Origin: Sipunculus nudus
Taxonomy: Eukaryota > Annelida > Sipuncula > Golfingiida > Sipunculidae
DNA: 64,000 nucleotides
Direction: 5' to 3'
Assembly: GCA_026874595.1 (NCBI GenBank)
Contig: CM049306.1
Span: forward strand, 5,908,019 to 5,972,018
Shown here: one piece after another, positions 36,891-48,955 of the stretch
How the letters are laid out: each line of letters begins with the position of its first letter
How positions within the stretch are numbered: the stretch's first letter is position 1
Program-made: the position numbers and the translations under genes
Notes under the pieces: model-generated
Told to the model about the DNA's origin: nothing
The model's database searches: none
The model's input: only the letters and a program-made list of their open reading frames with translations

Positions 36891-37701
36891 GTATTGTACA
36901 TCGCGGGAAGACGTGTTCGCTGCAGGGCACGCTAATGGCGGGATGATGGCGTATCGTTTGGCGTGTCAGCTCAGTAAGCGTATAACTGCAGTATCAGTGA
37001 GCGCTGGAAACTTAATGCAATACGACTACAGGAAGTGTCTGCGACCTTGCACTCATTCGGACGATACCAGCGCCACCTGGTGTTTCAACAGGCAGATATG
37101 CGACAACGGGAGGCTGGACACATTGCCCCGTGTGTTTTCATGTAACATGGAGCGTCCCGTTTCAATCTTACATGTTCACGGTGTGTTGGACCCACGTGTG
37201 CCTTACAACGGGGGCGTCGGTCAGAGAAGTTTGGGTAACGCTTCTTTTCTCCCTGTAGAAACCCTTATTGATCAGTTTGCCAGGCGGTACTCTTGCTCAG
37301 ACCAGCCACACGTTACTTTACTTCCGACAGAAGGAAGAACGGACCGGCAGACGGCCGTGTGTCAGGAGTATTTAAACTGTAACGAAGCAAAACTGGAACT
37401 TTGTAAGATTCTCCACGGAGGGCACCATGTCCCCGGGAGCCCCATGCCTAACTTTTGTGAAGAGTTTACACCTATGTACAATGAGGACTGGTGTAATGTA
37501 TGGAGAGACAAGTTAGGTCCTTACACAAACCAACTCAACTTCGCTGATCTTAGCTGGAGTTTCTTCAAGGGTTTGTCCGGAAAGTCCAAAGGACCTCGTT
37601 CTCTTGAAAATAAAATGGGAAACTTCATTAAAAATGGAAGTGATGTTCTGGGTTCCGTTATAAGTCTGTTCGTCATTTCTATGTTCGTCATTCTTATCTG
37701 A
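36891..37701 (+). CDS. PHB-depolymerase/feruloyl-esterase-like protein, exon 2, nucleophile Ser replaced by Ala
   Basis: This exon encodes residues 150 (last base) to 419 and ends at TGA 37699-37701. Residues 162-167 are G-H-A-N-G-G, where active family members have G-x-S-x-G; the codon at 36931-36933 is GCT (Ala). The following MMAYRLAC is the usual helix after the nucleophile. Residues 246-255 (HGVLDPRVPY) hold the acid Asp250, and residues 326-332 (GGHHVPG) hold the His328 position. Thus two of three triad residues remain. Many Cys residues (about 16 in the exon) suggest a disulfide-bonded extracellular protein. Residues 398-400 (NGS) followed by a hydrophobic tail at 402-419 ending at the stop look like a GPI-anchor signal. 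Function is probably non-catalytic binding or a changed chemistry; a single-base error or allele is possible. Confidence 0.88.
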
Positions 37702-37901
37702 TATGGATGGTCCTCTCCTTGCACAACTGTGATAACAGATTACGTATCATGATGACCGGCGCTGCCGTCTGTCTCTAACTGTCAGATATGTACTTGTGTT
37801 GATTGTGACTCAATACAACAGCTCAATGTTTCTTGACAGATTACAGAGTATCTTAATTATCATCGTCGTTTTTAATCTCCAGCCTAATCTGTGGCGGACA
37901 A

Positions 37902-37907
37902 AATAAA
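37902..37907 (+). promoter_or_regulatory. Candidate polyadenylation signal of the esterase-like gene
   Basis: AATAAA lies 200 bp after the stop codon at 37699-37701. A second AATAAA is at 38015-38020. Either could end the transcript; the sequence alone does not decide. Confidence 0.45.
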
Positions 37908-39630
37908 GGGTCACAAGTATTTTGTCTAAATAGTACAAAGACCCCTTTGGGTTTCATTTTTAATTCTTATTAAAGGCTATGCTACGCGAGTTTATTTGGT
38001 GTACACTATTTGTCAATAAAAATATTTATTTGTCCATGCGCTTGCTGCATAAAAGAAACTGTTCAAGGTTGTGTTTTTAAGATAATTTATTTATTATTAA
38101 TATAAGTATTGGCAGTCAAAATGCCCAAGAATCTATTTCATAACCGAGAAAATATGGAAAAAAGTACTAGATCATAACTTGTACAGCACTGATAGAGAAT
38201 TCCACATAAGCGGACACTGAGTTACGCATTGTGTGACTGGGTCAAAAAAAGCATAATACTGGACTGAATCAACAACAGTATGTATCTAATGACACAGGAT
38301 ACCAACATATGACAAAACATACTTAGCTCAACTTTTTTAATGAAATGCAAATTGAACTCTAAATAAAGGAAATATAAAAGATAATTAACCCTTTAAAAAT
38401 TCCATTTAAAGGTCTTGTACACATAAATCGACCGAGCGCTCAAAGCTGACAAAGATAATTAACAATAACAATTAAATTATAAATAACAGTAGTACCCCTT
38501 AGATGTGCTTCAACAAGAGATGGTGGTGCAGAATCAGAGCTCACGTCGGGGACAGGAAGCCATCCAGGAAATGCTTAGGAAAGAGCAAGGACACAACGAG
38601 GAAAGAACCGGGCGGTTTAATTGTCAGTCACTATTGTTTGACTTCCTACAACCGCTGTTTGCTTGTAGAGCACAGCCTCGGAGGGACGAGTAAGCGTTAG
38701 TATCCATATCCTGAATGTAGAAGATAAAGGATTGAAAGTATGTGTTATGTACATCCTTTTTGGATGGAAAGTATCATTATACAGTATAGAATCTTAAGAA
38801 AGAATAATATTAACACTGTATATACAGTCTGTTCCACCACCCAAGTCAACTTTTTTTTCACAATTATGCTCATAGCTAAGGTAAATGCCATTGTGCCAAA
38901 CAAAACTTGAACCAATGACAGATGGAGAGAACATTGCATTATGATATAAATATTATTCACTGTAAAGTCTTGTTGACCTGTCTATTATATATCCGTGAAT
39001 TAGGGATATGGTTATGACACATGCGTGACATATTATGACATCATCGTTGTTCCCTGCCATGCCAAGTCACAGGTTCGTGGTAGGACATCGCTACAGAATA
39101 GTATCGCACAAAATGGCTTTAAATGCTTTACCGGAAAATAACATGAGAACAGCTATATTATCCAAATTAGTTATTACTCATTTTCCTCTTTCTACCATAG
39201 AGGCAAACAGTTTTGACTTTCTTTGACATGTATAAAGAATCGCACAAAAACAAGTGGACAGGGGTGATGGAACTATAACTATAGTAACGAGTTACTGTAA
39301 TAATAATGATTTACTATAATAATAGCAGAGTGTAACAACCGTAGTGTATTTAGTGATACGGCACCTTATAGAGCCATCAACATAGTCATTTGGTTTAATA
39401 AAACACAGTACAATATTGACCCGCTTTCATAAAGATAAAGTATAATTATGGAAATGTATAGTATTGATAGCCTTTAACAATGATTATGTATGATTGTGAC
39501 ACTATGTAATTTTGACCTATTTTTAAAAAGATATAATTTAATATTGACACGTTTTAATATTAACACACAATTTGGTTTAATAATGATAAAATTTGTTAGT
39601 GTCACAATAATATTTGATGTTGTCACAATA

Positions 39631-39664
<34 letters not shown>
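39631..39664. repeat. (ATA)n microsatellite
   Basis: About eleven ATA/AAT triplets in a row in AT-rich DNA. Confidence 0.9.
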
Positions 39665-39665
<1 letters not shown>

Positions 39666-41621
39666 TAGTATATATATGCCGACGATAGTGACTGCATTTG
39701 TTTTATATGCATGCTTTATAAGACAGTATGATAACGATACAGTTTATAATATAAAATACTATATTAAGTGACCCAATATTATGACAGTATAATATGATAA
39801 TGATCGCCTTTATTATTGTTCAACAGCGCCAAATGTACATTCAGCTGAATATATACTCATGACATTGATTATATATTTATAATAGAGTATCCATTATCAT
39901 CTGTCCTATAAACATGTTAAGCAAATGCAGTAAGAAAAACCTTGTAAAACGTCATTAGCAGCACATTCATTGACTCATATGGGTATCAGCCGTGCATCGT
40001 GTAAGTTCTTGTTAATGGAGAAATTCAATAAGACAGTTACACATATGGCAAAATTGTCGAATGTTTAGGACAACGGCTTTAGTTGATTCTGTCTGTCCAA
40101 ATCCCCAAAAGGGATGCTACCATGAGTCTCCATAAAAACCACCGGATTGTCTCAATCCAGACTTTGTTATGATTTTTGGTAAATGTTCTGCAATACCCAG
40201 CGCGTGATGCCAGCTTACATTGTCCTTACAAATTCAGGACGGCGGTCTAAAGCCTTGCTTCCTTGGAATTAGGAAGCGCTACACGGTCTTCTTTTTGCCA
40301 AGGCTTTTAGCCGTAATACCCGGACTCAGGATGAGTAATTCTGGTGCAAATCTCTCTCCCTTGTAATCCATGTTCCACTTATTTCGGATCTAAACCTCCA
40401 TTATGTCGTCCTGCAGGAATAAAAACTAAGCTTTCACTAAGATTTTAGCCAACACTGGATGTCATTTCGTTATACATATAGATAATTTAATTCTTAAGAT
40501 ATATTTAGTGAGTGTTATATATTGTATTGAATATGATTCTCAGATATATCTTAACATATAAAAAATATAAACAGACAGACCAGCTGACAGTTTAAATGGT
40601 TGAAGGAAAGTACGAACGGATGGCAGATGGATGGAAAAGAGGATGGACAAACATAATGAGGCGGAGACTGCATGGTAAACACTTGTGAATTGTTTCCATT
40701 TGTTAATAAAAATGCCATCGTAAATTTGAAAGATAATAGATGACATTTTAATAACCTTGATGGCGGACTTATTCTGTGGTCGTCAATTTTTCCTATTCTC
40801 CCCTCATCTGATGAAGAATCCGGACACGCAATAAAGTACAGCAATATGACAGGAACCGTAATTAGATTCAACTCCTTATTTACGTCAAGCTGTTTTTGAT
40901 AATCTTGTTGGATCGATAAATAAAGGTCGGGGTATAGTAAGCGCTCGTTAGGTTAATTGGGGCTCTTCTGAGCGGGAAGTAATAACCCCTCCCGCACTTT
41001 ATTGATTCCATTGTAATCACAGCTTACCATAACTCCAAAGGATCATTGGTTTGTACCAGCATAAATTTGAGTTGATAGATATTGACTTTGCTGCAGTGCT
41101 GCTGCTTGGGCTGAATGCAGCAGGACTGGTTTATTACAGTTCTCGTGCTGTTGCAGTCTAACATAATATATTATTTAACTACTGTGTATTGGCACTGAGC
41201 CTGCCAAGGGCGGATTACGTTTTTTTATCGAATCCGTAGGGATGTTAGGGAGAGCTTTAAAACATGACACCTCTTATCTCCTTTGTAAATTACATTTGTC
41301 ATAACATCTATTACATCTTGTTTTCCATAGCCAATATCGTGAATATGATTTAATCCTACTGTAGCCTTCCACCAGTGATAGTTCCGAAAGAAACCCTTCG
41401 AGGGTATTCGTTTTGACGTGCCAAAAGTGACACATGGCGAAATTTTCATGATGATATTAGGTCGTCGAGAAGCAAATTCACGACGCATGGTTCTCAAGTA
41501 AGTACAGGATATCTAGTAACTAAAAACAATAATAGAATATTCTTCATTCATTATACGTGCTTTATAAAATAAAGCTATCCTAATCAGTGAAAGAGTTTAT
41601 ATTTAAAATTTATAGGTTCTT

Positions 41622-41659
41622 CCCCCCCCCCCCTCACCCCCACCGCCAGCCATACTGAC

Positions 41660-41725
<66 letters not shown>
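41622..41725. repeat. Compound microsatellite: C run, (CT)n, (TA)n
   Basis: A C12 run at about 41622-41633, a (CT)n run at about 41661-41695 and a (TA)n run with GTAT variants to about 41730 follow each other. A minus-strand open frame across it is purely low-complexity. Confidence 0.9.
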
Positions 41726-41735
<10 letters not shown>

Positions 41736-43408
41736 ATTGTGGACTGAACTTCAAAAGTCAGCATGAGTAGTTCGTTCTCAGTCACAGACGGTTAGCCTTG
41801 AGTCAGTTACCGCCGCCTGAGTCTTCTACGGCCTCTGTTTTGACGTCTGAATGTGCAATGACGACCACCTTGGCCATCAGTTCGACCATTTTAATTTGTG
41901 GGTTATTTGTTCCTACAAGGTTAACAGTTGATAACGAGTGAACTTTGGCCTGTGTGTGGGGTTCAGTGAGAGATGAGCTGATTGAGCACGAGGTTAACAA
42001 GATAACATGTGAATTATGTAGAGTTCACGAGGCAAGGATCTGTTGTTTGTGTCCTCATTCTCTCATTTGTTGTCTTCCGGTTGCTTCCTGGGCCGTCCCC
42101 CGTGGTGATTGTCTGGTAATTTGAAGAAATACCAAGTGTTAAATATTAAAACATTGGCCCGAACATTGGACCCAACCTGACACTGAGGTTGAAGCTGTAT
42201 GGTTCTAATCCAAGTTACAATTATCAGTTACAATTACAGCCTGACACTAAAACCTGAGGCTGTATGGTTCTAACCCAAGTTCAAGCCATATTCGAGATAT
42301 CTACATTTAAACCTCATACTCACGACCGCCATGTATATCTTCTATCTATCCGTCAGATACAGAGGGGCAACACGGGATCAATAACAACACAAACATGATA
42401 AGGATGTTGGTTTCTCATATGATACAATACAATATCGGCAAGGAATAGGTAAAACGCAGATTACAACCATTGCCTACAGGTGGCACTGTACGTTTAAAGA
42501 CTATGAAGATCCACATGGGATGAAGAAGAGTTTCAGGTTTGGATCACGTTTAACGAATGTATATTCGTATAATAGCTGTCTCAGGCACCTCAGATAATCT
42601 GATGCTAAGTTGATTGCAGATCACGTGAGACAGTATTCACAATTTATTTGCCTCTTTGATGAGTTGAATCAGTAACCTTCTGAATCAGCACATGAAATAA
42701 TCGCAGCGTATAAAACAATGGGTATTCAATATAGAAAATAGTTCAGATCAAACTTTCAAGAGTATTATATATGATAAAGACGACAAAAGTCAGTTGTTCG
42801 TATGGTACACGGTATTAATAAAGCTCAGATTGTGGGGCTCGTTTGTCGCAGTTGCTATGGAGGTGAGAAGATAACCAGTTTAGGTTTATTCGGTTCAACG
42901 ATGCCTACAGTTTTCCTATCTGAAGGCATGTATAATAAACGCATGAATTCACGGCTTCAAAGCTCATCCAACATAGTAGATTACAAAAAAGTCAAGCTGA
43001 AGGCATTAGCCGAGCTTTTATGCGCGGTCTGGAACTGAAAATATAAAGTACGGAACACTTACTGTTTTTCCTCTTTCGGATGGTTGGCATTAATGCATTT
43101 CACGCCTGGTTTGAGCCAAACCGAGTGATGAATGTTTTAGAGAACACTAATAGACGGAACTACAATATTGCATGCGACATTTTACTTTTTAATTTTTTTT
43201 GTCCGGATTGTGGTTGTGCTCTGCTAGTCAAAGCAGCGTAAAAATCGAAATTATGAATCTACAGGGAGCAGAACGAGGAAGAATATCAATTTACATGTCG
43301 TCCAAAGATCAATAGGTCAACGTAAATATCCTTTAATTACTCATGTCAATTTGCTGAAAATGCATCGTGTGCTATCCAACGATTTGTAAGCGTTCACATA
43401 GAGATATT

Positions 43409-43740
43409 GCCTCCGCCAGGAGGGTATGCGTTCATCCTCGTTCATGTGTGTGTTTGTGTATTTGATCAAAACATAATTCATAAACGGAATCTCAAGACAT
43501 TTTCAGGGCATTTAAGGATGGGCCATTGAAGAATCGATTATATTTTCGATTGGATTCGGCACATGATCTTGATTCATGAACGTCATTTAAGAATATTCAC
43601 AAATGTACAGTCATTTATGCACGATTGAACCAGGTTATATAGGCCAAATACGTGAATGCAAACACGGTTTTGGGAGCATTCCATAAAAGGGACCCCATAC
43701 CTCAGAATGCAGATTTTCCAGTTTTACAAGAGAACCCCTT
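43409..43740 (+). mobile_element. Dispersed MITE-like repeat, copy 2
   Basis: This copy starts GCCTCCGCC at 43409 and matches 20040-20370 in several blocks, including the GTTCATCCTCGTTCATGTGTGTG start, GGGCCATTGA, and GAATATTCACAAATGTACAG followed by TCATTTATGC. The right end is less clear than in copy 1. The paired CCTCCGCC and GGCGGAGG ends seen across the two copies suggest a short inverted-repeat element. No coding sequence is present. Confidence 0.5.
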
Positions 43741-44585
43741 TCCGGCACTGTGAAGACCACGCAACATTCACACTGCATCCATAACCTCCTGTTTGCCGTC
43801 ACCGAGAGCATCAGTTTAAACGAATTACAACTATTGATTGAAGAAATCCCGAGTGTAGCACCCGAGTGCTTCCTCGTTTATACCGGCTTCACCTTTCTTA
43901 CATTTATAACCATACAGCAATAAATAAGAAACGAGCGGACCCATTCTATCGTTTAAAGTCTGCTGCTAACCGCGATTACAATGGCGGACTGGCCAAACGG
44001 GAAGTTGGTCGATGGAGAAAAAACAATATATTGATGCCTTTGGACCGATAGTATGAACTAAATATTGATGCCGGTGGGCCAGTGATATTTAATCTGGGCC
44101 GCTTTCACTCAAATTTTGAAGGCCCTGATTCTCCACCACAGTCCGCCTCTGCTCGCTTATATCGAGCAGCATGAATTCCTTATGTTTCATCTTTTCTATC
44201 TGGTAATATCTTCTATAACTGTGGCATTTGCTTTTCAGGTTTTACCGATTTTACTTTCCATTTCAAAGGACAATATCCTCCTGTTTTTACGAATTGTTAT
44301 CATGAAGTGTTGTTATCCCAGATACCTTTTAACATGACGATGAACTGGCATCATACAATAAAAGCAGTAGCAAAATTGACAATAATAATCTACTACATAT
44401 ACCTCCTCTCGAGGCAACGATAATATGCGTTTCTCTTGGTTCACTGGTTGGTTTGTCTGTAATCAACTTAAAGCAAATGAAAGATTTGATGAAATTTTTC
44501 AAGAGTCTTAGGGTAACACCAAATGAACAAGCTATTAAATGTTTACGGCACTGAAAGCCAGGGTCACCAAATGACCATAAGCCTC

Positions 44586-46180
44586 ACTTGGATCAGTCCA
44601 AAATCATAGCCACATGGCTTCCTTCGACCAGTGCCACAACATGGCTTTCTTGGATCTGTACCTCAACATGATAAAACGGCTTCCCTCGACCAGTGCAAGA
44701 AAAAGATTCAATGGCTTCCTTCGACCAGTACAACAACATGGCCACATGGCTTCCTTAGACCAGTACCACAACATGGTCGCATGGCCTCTTTGGACCAGTA
44801 CCACAACATGGTCACATGGCCTCTTTGAACCAGTACCACAACATTGCTATACGGCTTCCTTGGACCATTACCACAACCTACCCACTTGCCTTCCTTGGAC
44901 CATTACCACAACCTACCCACTTGCCTTCCTTGGACCATTGCCACGTTAACATACCCACATGGCTTCCTTTGACTAGTACCAAAACATGGCCACATGGCCT
45001 CTTTGGACCGGTACCAGAAACATGGCCACATGGCCTCTTTGGACCGGTACCAAAAACATACCCACATGGCTTCCTTGGACCAGTACCACGTTACATACCC
45101 ACATGGCTTCCTTGGACTAGTACCACATCATAGCCACATGGCTTCCTTGGGCCAGTACCACAACATAGCCACATGGCTTCCTTGGACCAGTAGCACAACA
45201 TGGCCACATGGCCTCTTTGGACCAGTACCACAACATACCCACATGGCCTCCTTGGACCAGTACCACAACATACCCACATGGCTTCCTTGGACCAGTACCA
45301 CAACAAACCAACATTGCTTCATTGGACCAGCACCACAACATGGCCACATGGCCTCATTGGACCAGTACCACAAAATGGCCTCTTTGGACCAGTACCACAA
45401 CATACCCACATGGCTTCCTTGGACCAGTACAAAAACATTGCTATATGGCTTCCTTGGACTAGTACCACAACCTACCCACATAGCTTCCTTGGACCAGTAC
45501 CACAACCTACCCACATGGCATCCTTTGACTAGTACCACAGCATGGCCACATGGCCTCTTTGGACCAATACCACAACATACCCACATTGCTTCCTTGGGCC
45601 AGTACCACAACATAGCCACATGGCTTCCTTGGACCAGTAGCACAACATGGCCACATGGCCTCTTTGGACCAGTACCACAACATACCCACATGGCCTCCTT
45701 GGACCAGTACCACAACATACCCACATGGCTTCCTTGGACCAGTACCACAACAAACCAACATTGCTTCATTGGACCAGTACCACAACATGGCCACATGGCC
45801 TCATTGGACCAGTACCACAAATTGGCCTCTTTGGACCAGTACCACAACATACCCACATGGCTTCCTTGGACCAGTACAAAAACATTGCTATGTGGCTTCC
45901 TTGGACTAGTACCACAACCTACCCACATAGCTTCCTTGGACCAGTACCACAACCTACCCACATGGCATCCTTTGACTAGTACCACAGCATGGCCACATGG
46001 CCTCTTTGGACCAATACCACAACATACCCACATTGCTTCCTTGGACCAGTGCCACAACATAGCCACATGGCTTCATCCTCTGTACCAAAATATAATTACA
46101 TGACAATTCTTGGATCTGTAACAACAAAATGACATCGCTTCCTCAGGTTCAGTACCACACGATGGCATCATGCCATCCTG
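44586..46180. repeat. 35-bp minisatellite, about 43 copies, with 447-bp internal duplication
   Basis: The unit is CTTGGACCAGTACCACAACA plus TACCCACATGGCTTC (35 bp). Units start for example at 45252, 45287 and 45322. Two blocks of 447 bp (about 45119-45565 and 45566-46012) are almost identical, so part of the array was duplicated as a block. The unit lacks stops in several frames. Because three units make 105 bp, long open frames with a 35-residue period appear on both strands (369 codons + at 44994-46103, 312 codons - at 45128-46066). I do not call these genes. Units at the right end are diverged. Confidence 0.95.
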
Positions 46181-47924
46181 GATCAGTATTCATCTCCGCT
46201 GGATATTCACCACTATATGACTTCATAGTTTCGGATTTATCAGTACATCGGGTTTGAATATTGTTTTCAACTAGATGGGTGCTAAATCCATGTAACACAT
46301 TAGGTTTCCGCAACTTTAAGGGTAAAGTTGACAGAAATTTATGCAGTAACATTACAGTGTCACATCGATGTATCAACATAAACAGGCCGCACAAGAGAAA
46401 CGGCGTATGGTGTAAAGATGTTTTGTGAACACGTGGAGTAAGTTAAGTAAGTAACATTTTTCTAATTATATCCCACATATAAAATCATAATTATCACGTA
46501 AAAGTTTTCAGTTTGGAAAAATATGTCTCTTGAAATTATTCATGTTCAATATTATACAATATTTTTATGTAATAGTTCACCCTTTATCTGGCGTCAATAA
46601 AACCATAACATACAGGCAACGTTTGGTGAGCGGTGTTTAATGGTTGTAAGATGGTTTTGAAATACTCTTTACATTTATAGGTAGGAAAACGTTTTAAAAA
46701 TCTATCGAAAGAAATTATATTCACTGACAATTTAAACCGTTGTTTTTACACGAAGAGTATGCTTTGTGAACATTCCAATCAGCAGATATATTTTCATCTC
46801 AAGAAGCTGTCGCTATTGATACCCTCGAAACATCAATGTGTACCAAAATATAATAGAGAATAATGATTTAACGGGGAAAGGATTATATTAATTTTGAAAA
46901 ATAACTGATACCAAGGATGACAAGTATCGGAACCTATGTAATCGTGAGGGTTATTTTTTAATACAAACTGAGCGTGCCTTCTCCTTGACCTTTATGCCAA
47001 TATTTTCTTGACCTTTTCCGTGCATTGATCGAATGTTATTTAATATTGGGATAACATTTTTTCTAACGCCAAACAAACTGATGTTTATCTGTCAAAAATT
47101 CATTTCCTGAAAATAAATGTATTCATAGTATGGGAATGTTTTTGAAACTTGAAAAGACGATGAAAAGATGCACAGTTCCCTTGAAATTGTTTTTAAGCTA
47201 TTTATGACTGGCTGCGTGTGCCAACTATGTTTTATAGGTTGTTAGTATTATGCTTCTAACTTGGAGAATTGAACTTTTTTCAACAAACAGATTAAACCTT
47301 CTATGAATAAATGTGACAGACACCAAACCAACACATCGAAGAAAACCTCAGGGAAACCAGTTATGTATAGTATTGAAATAGTATAGGTCATATAGACCTA
47401 TGTTTCCTTTTATATACTATGCACCTACGTTCTTCTGTATCTGTGCTATTTCGTATGAATCGAGGAAATTTATCCAGTCCAGAATTTATGTAAGCAGAGT
47501 GTCGTAGATTGTATGTGTTTTAGCCTAGACAAAAAATAAAAAAAATCTCCCTTTCCGGTAATTTTCCCACAAACTTTTAAAATTAAGCTCATAAATACAC
47601 CTTTCTTCGACGACATGTTTTGAATTTCAATGTGGTATTTATTCTCTCTCTATCCGACTATTTTCACCGTCCAGGCACCCAGGACAGTGACAGGTCACCA
47701 CTTCACGATTAATCAGCCTGAGTACTGGGATTTTTCATCTCTCTCGTATTTTGCTGCCGAGCTGTGCGTGTTTTAGCTGATGGCGTCTAGACTGCAGTCC
47801 GTCTTATACATCATTATAGTTAATGTGGATATGTTCTCTGATCGCATATCATGGGTTGTCTCTGTGCTTTATATTAAATACCAGATTCAGGTTTACCTTG
47901 TTTTAGCTTTTATGACGAACTTTT
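46181..47924. other. Non-coding AT-rich DNA
   Basis: I see no gene, no tandem repeat and no recognisable element between the two minisatellites. The short minus-strand open frame at 46149-46394 has no recognisable features. Confidence 0.5.
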
Positions 47925-48955
47925 ATTGTCAATCTGCATGAACAGCCATAGTAACCATTGCCTGTCTGCATTTAAAGTCATATTAACTGTTGTCTATCTG
48001 CTTGAACAGTCATATTAACTATTGTCGATCTGCTTGAACAGTCATATTAACTATTGTCTATCTGCTTGAACAGTCATATTAACTTTTGTCTGTCTGCTTG
48101 AACAGTCATATTAACTATTGTCTATCTGCTTGAACAGTCATATTAACTATTGTTGATCTGCTTGAACAGTCATATTAACTATTGTCTATCTGCTTGAACA
48201 GTCATATTAACTATTGTTGATCTGCATGAACAGTCATATTAACTATTGTTGATCTGCATGAACAGCCATATTAACTATTGTTGATCTGCTTGAACAGTCA
48301 TTTTAACTATTGTCTATCTGCTTGAACAGTCATATTAACTATTGTTGATCTGCTTGAACAGTCATATTAACTATTGTTGATCTGCATGAACAGTCATGTT
48401 AACTATTGTCGATCTGCTTGAACAGTCATATTAACTATTGTTCATTTGCTGTAACAGTCATATTAACTATTGTTGATCTGCTTGAACAGTCATATTAACT
48501 ATTGTTGATTTGCTGTAACAGTCATATTAACTATTGTTGATCTGCTTGAACAGCCATATTAACTTTTGTTGATCTGCTTGAACAGTCAAATTAACTATTG
48601 TCGATCTGCTTGAACAGCCATATTAACTATTGTTGATTTGCTGCAACAGTCATATTAACTATTGTTGATCTGCATGAACAGTCATATTAACTATTGTCGA
48701 TCTGCATGAACAGTCATATTAACTATTGTCGATCTGCTTGAACAGTCATATTAATTATTGTTGATCTGCTTGAACAGCCATATTAATTATTGTTGATTTG
48801 CTGTAACAGCCATATTAACTATTGTTGATTTACTGTAACAGCCATATTGACCGGTGGTTATCTACATGAACAGTCATATTCACTATTTTTTCTGCATTAA
48901 CATACATATTAATTATTGTCGATCTGCTTGAACAGCAATATTAACTATTATTTAT
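47925..48955. repeat. 32-bp minisatellite, about 32 copies
   Basis: The unit is TTGAACAGTCATATTAACTA plus TTGTTGATCTGC (32 bp); starts at 48001 and 48033 show the period. Variants replace CTTGAACAG with CATGAACAG or TGTAACAG. The ends of the array are diverged. Its unit is unrelated to the other arrays in the window. Confidence 0.95.

Larger units (their letters stand above)
37908..43408. other. Non-coding DNA downstream of the esterase-like gene
   Basis: No gene with a recognisable product is found. Open frames at 38503-38700 (+), 41225-41497 (-) and 42802-43038 (+) are short, lack family motifs and lack clear splice partners. Two microsatellites are listed separately. A partial duplication around CTGTATGGTTCTAAyCCAAGTT occurs at about 42178-42285. 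Confidence 0.5.

Noticed and set aside
41603-41785. Minus-strand frame with alternating Tyr-Ile and Arg-Glu
   Set aside because: It is the translation of (TA)n and (CT)n microsatellites.
44994-46103. 369-codon plus-strand open frame (and 312 codons on the minus strand, 45128-46066)
   Set aside because: Both follow the 35-bp minisatellite through all three phases; several overlapping frames are open at once, which real genes rarely show.
47925-48955. CRISPR-like regular array (32-bp period)
   Set aside because: There are no repeat/spacer units: the whole 32 bp repeats with point changes, there are no cas genes, and the DNA is animal.
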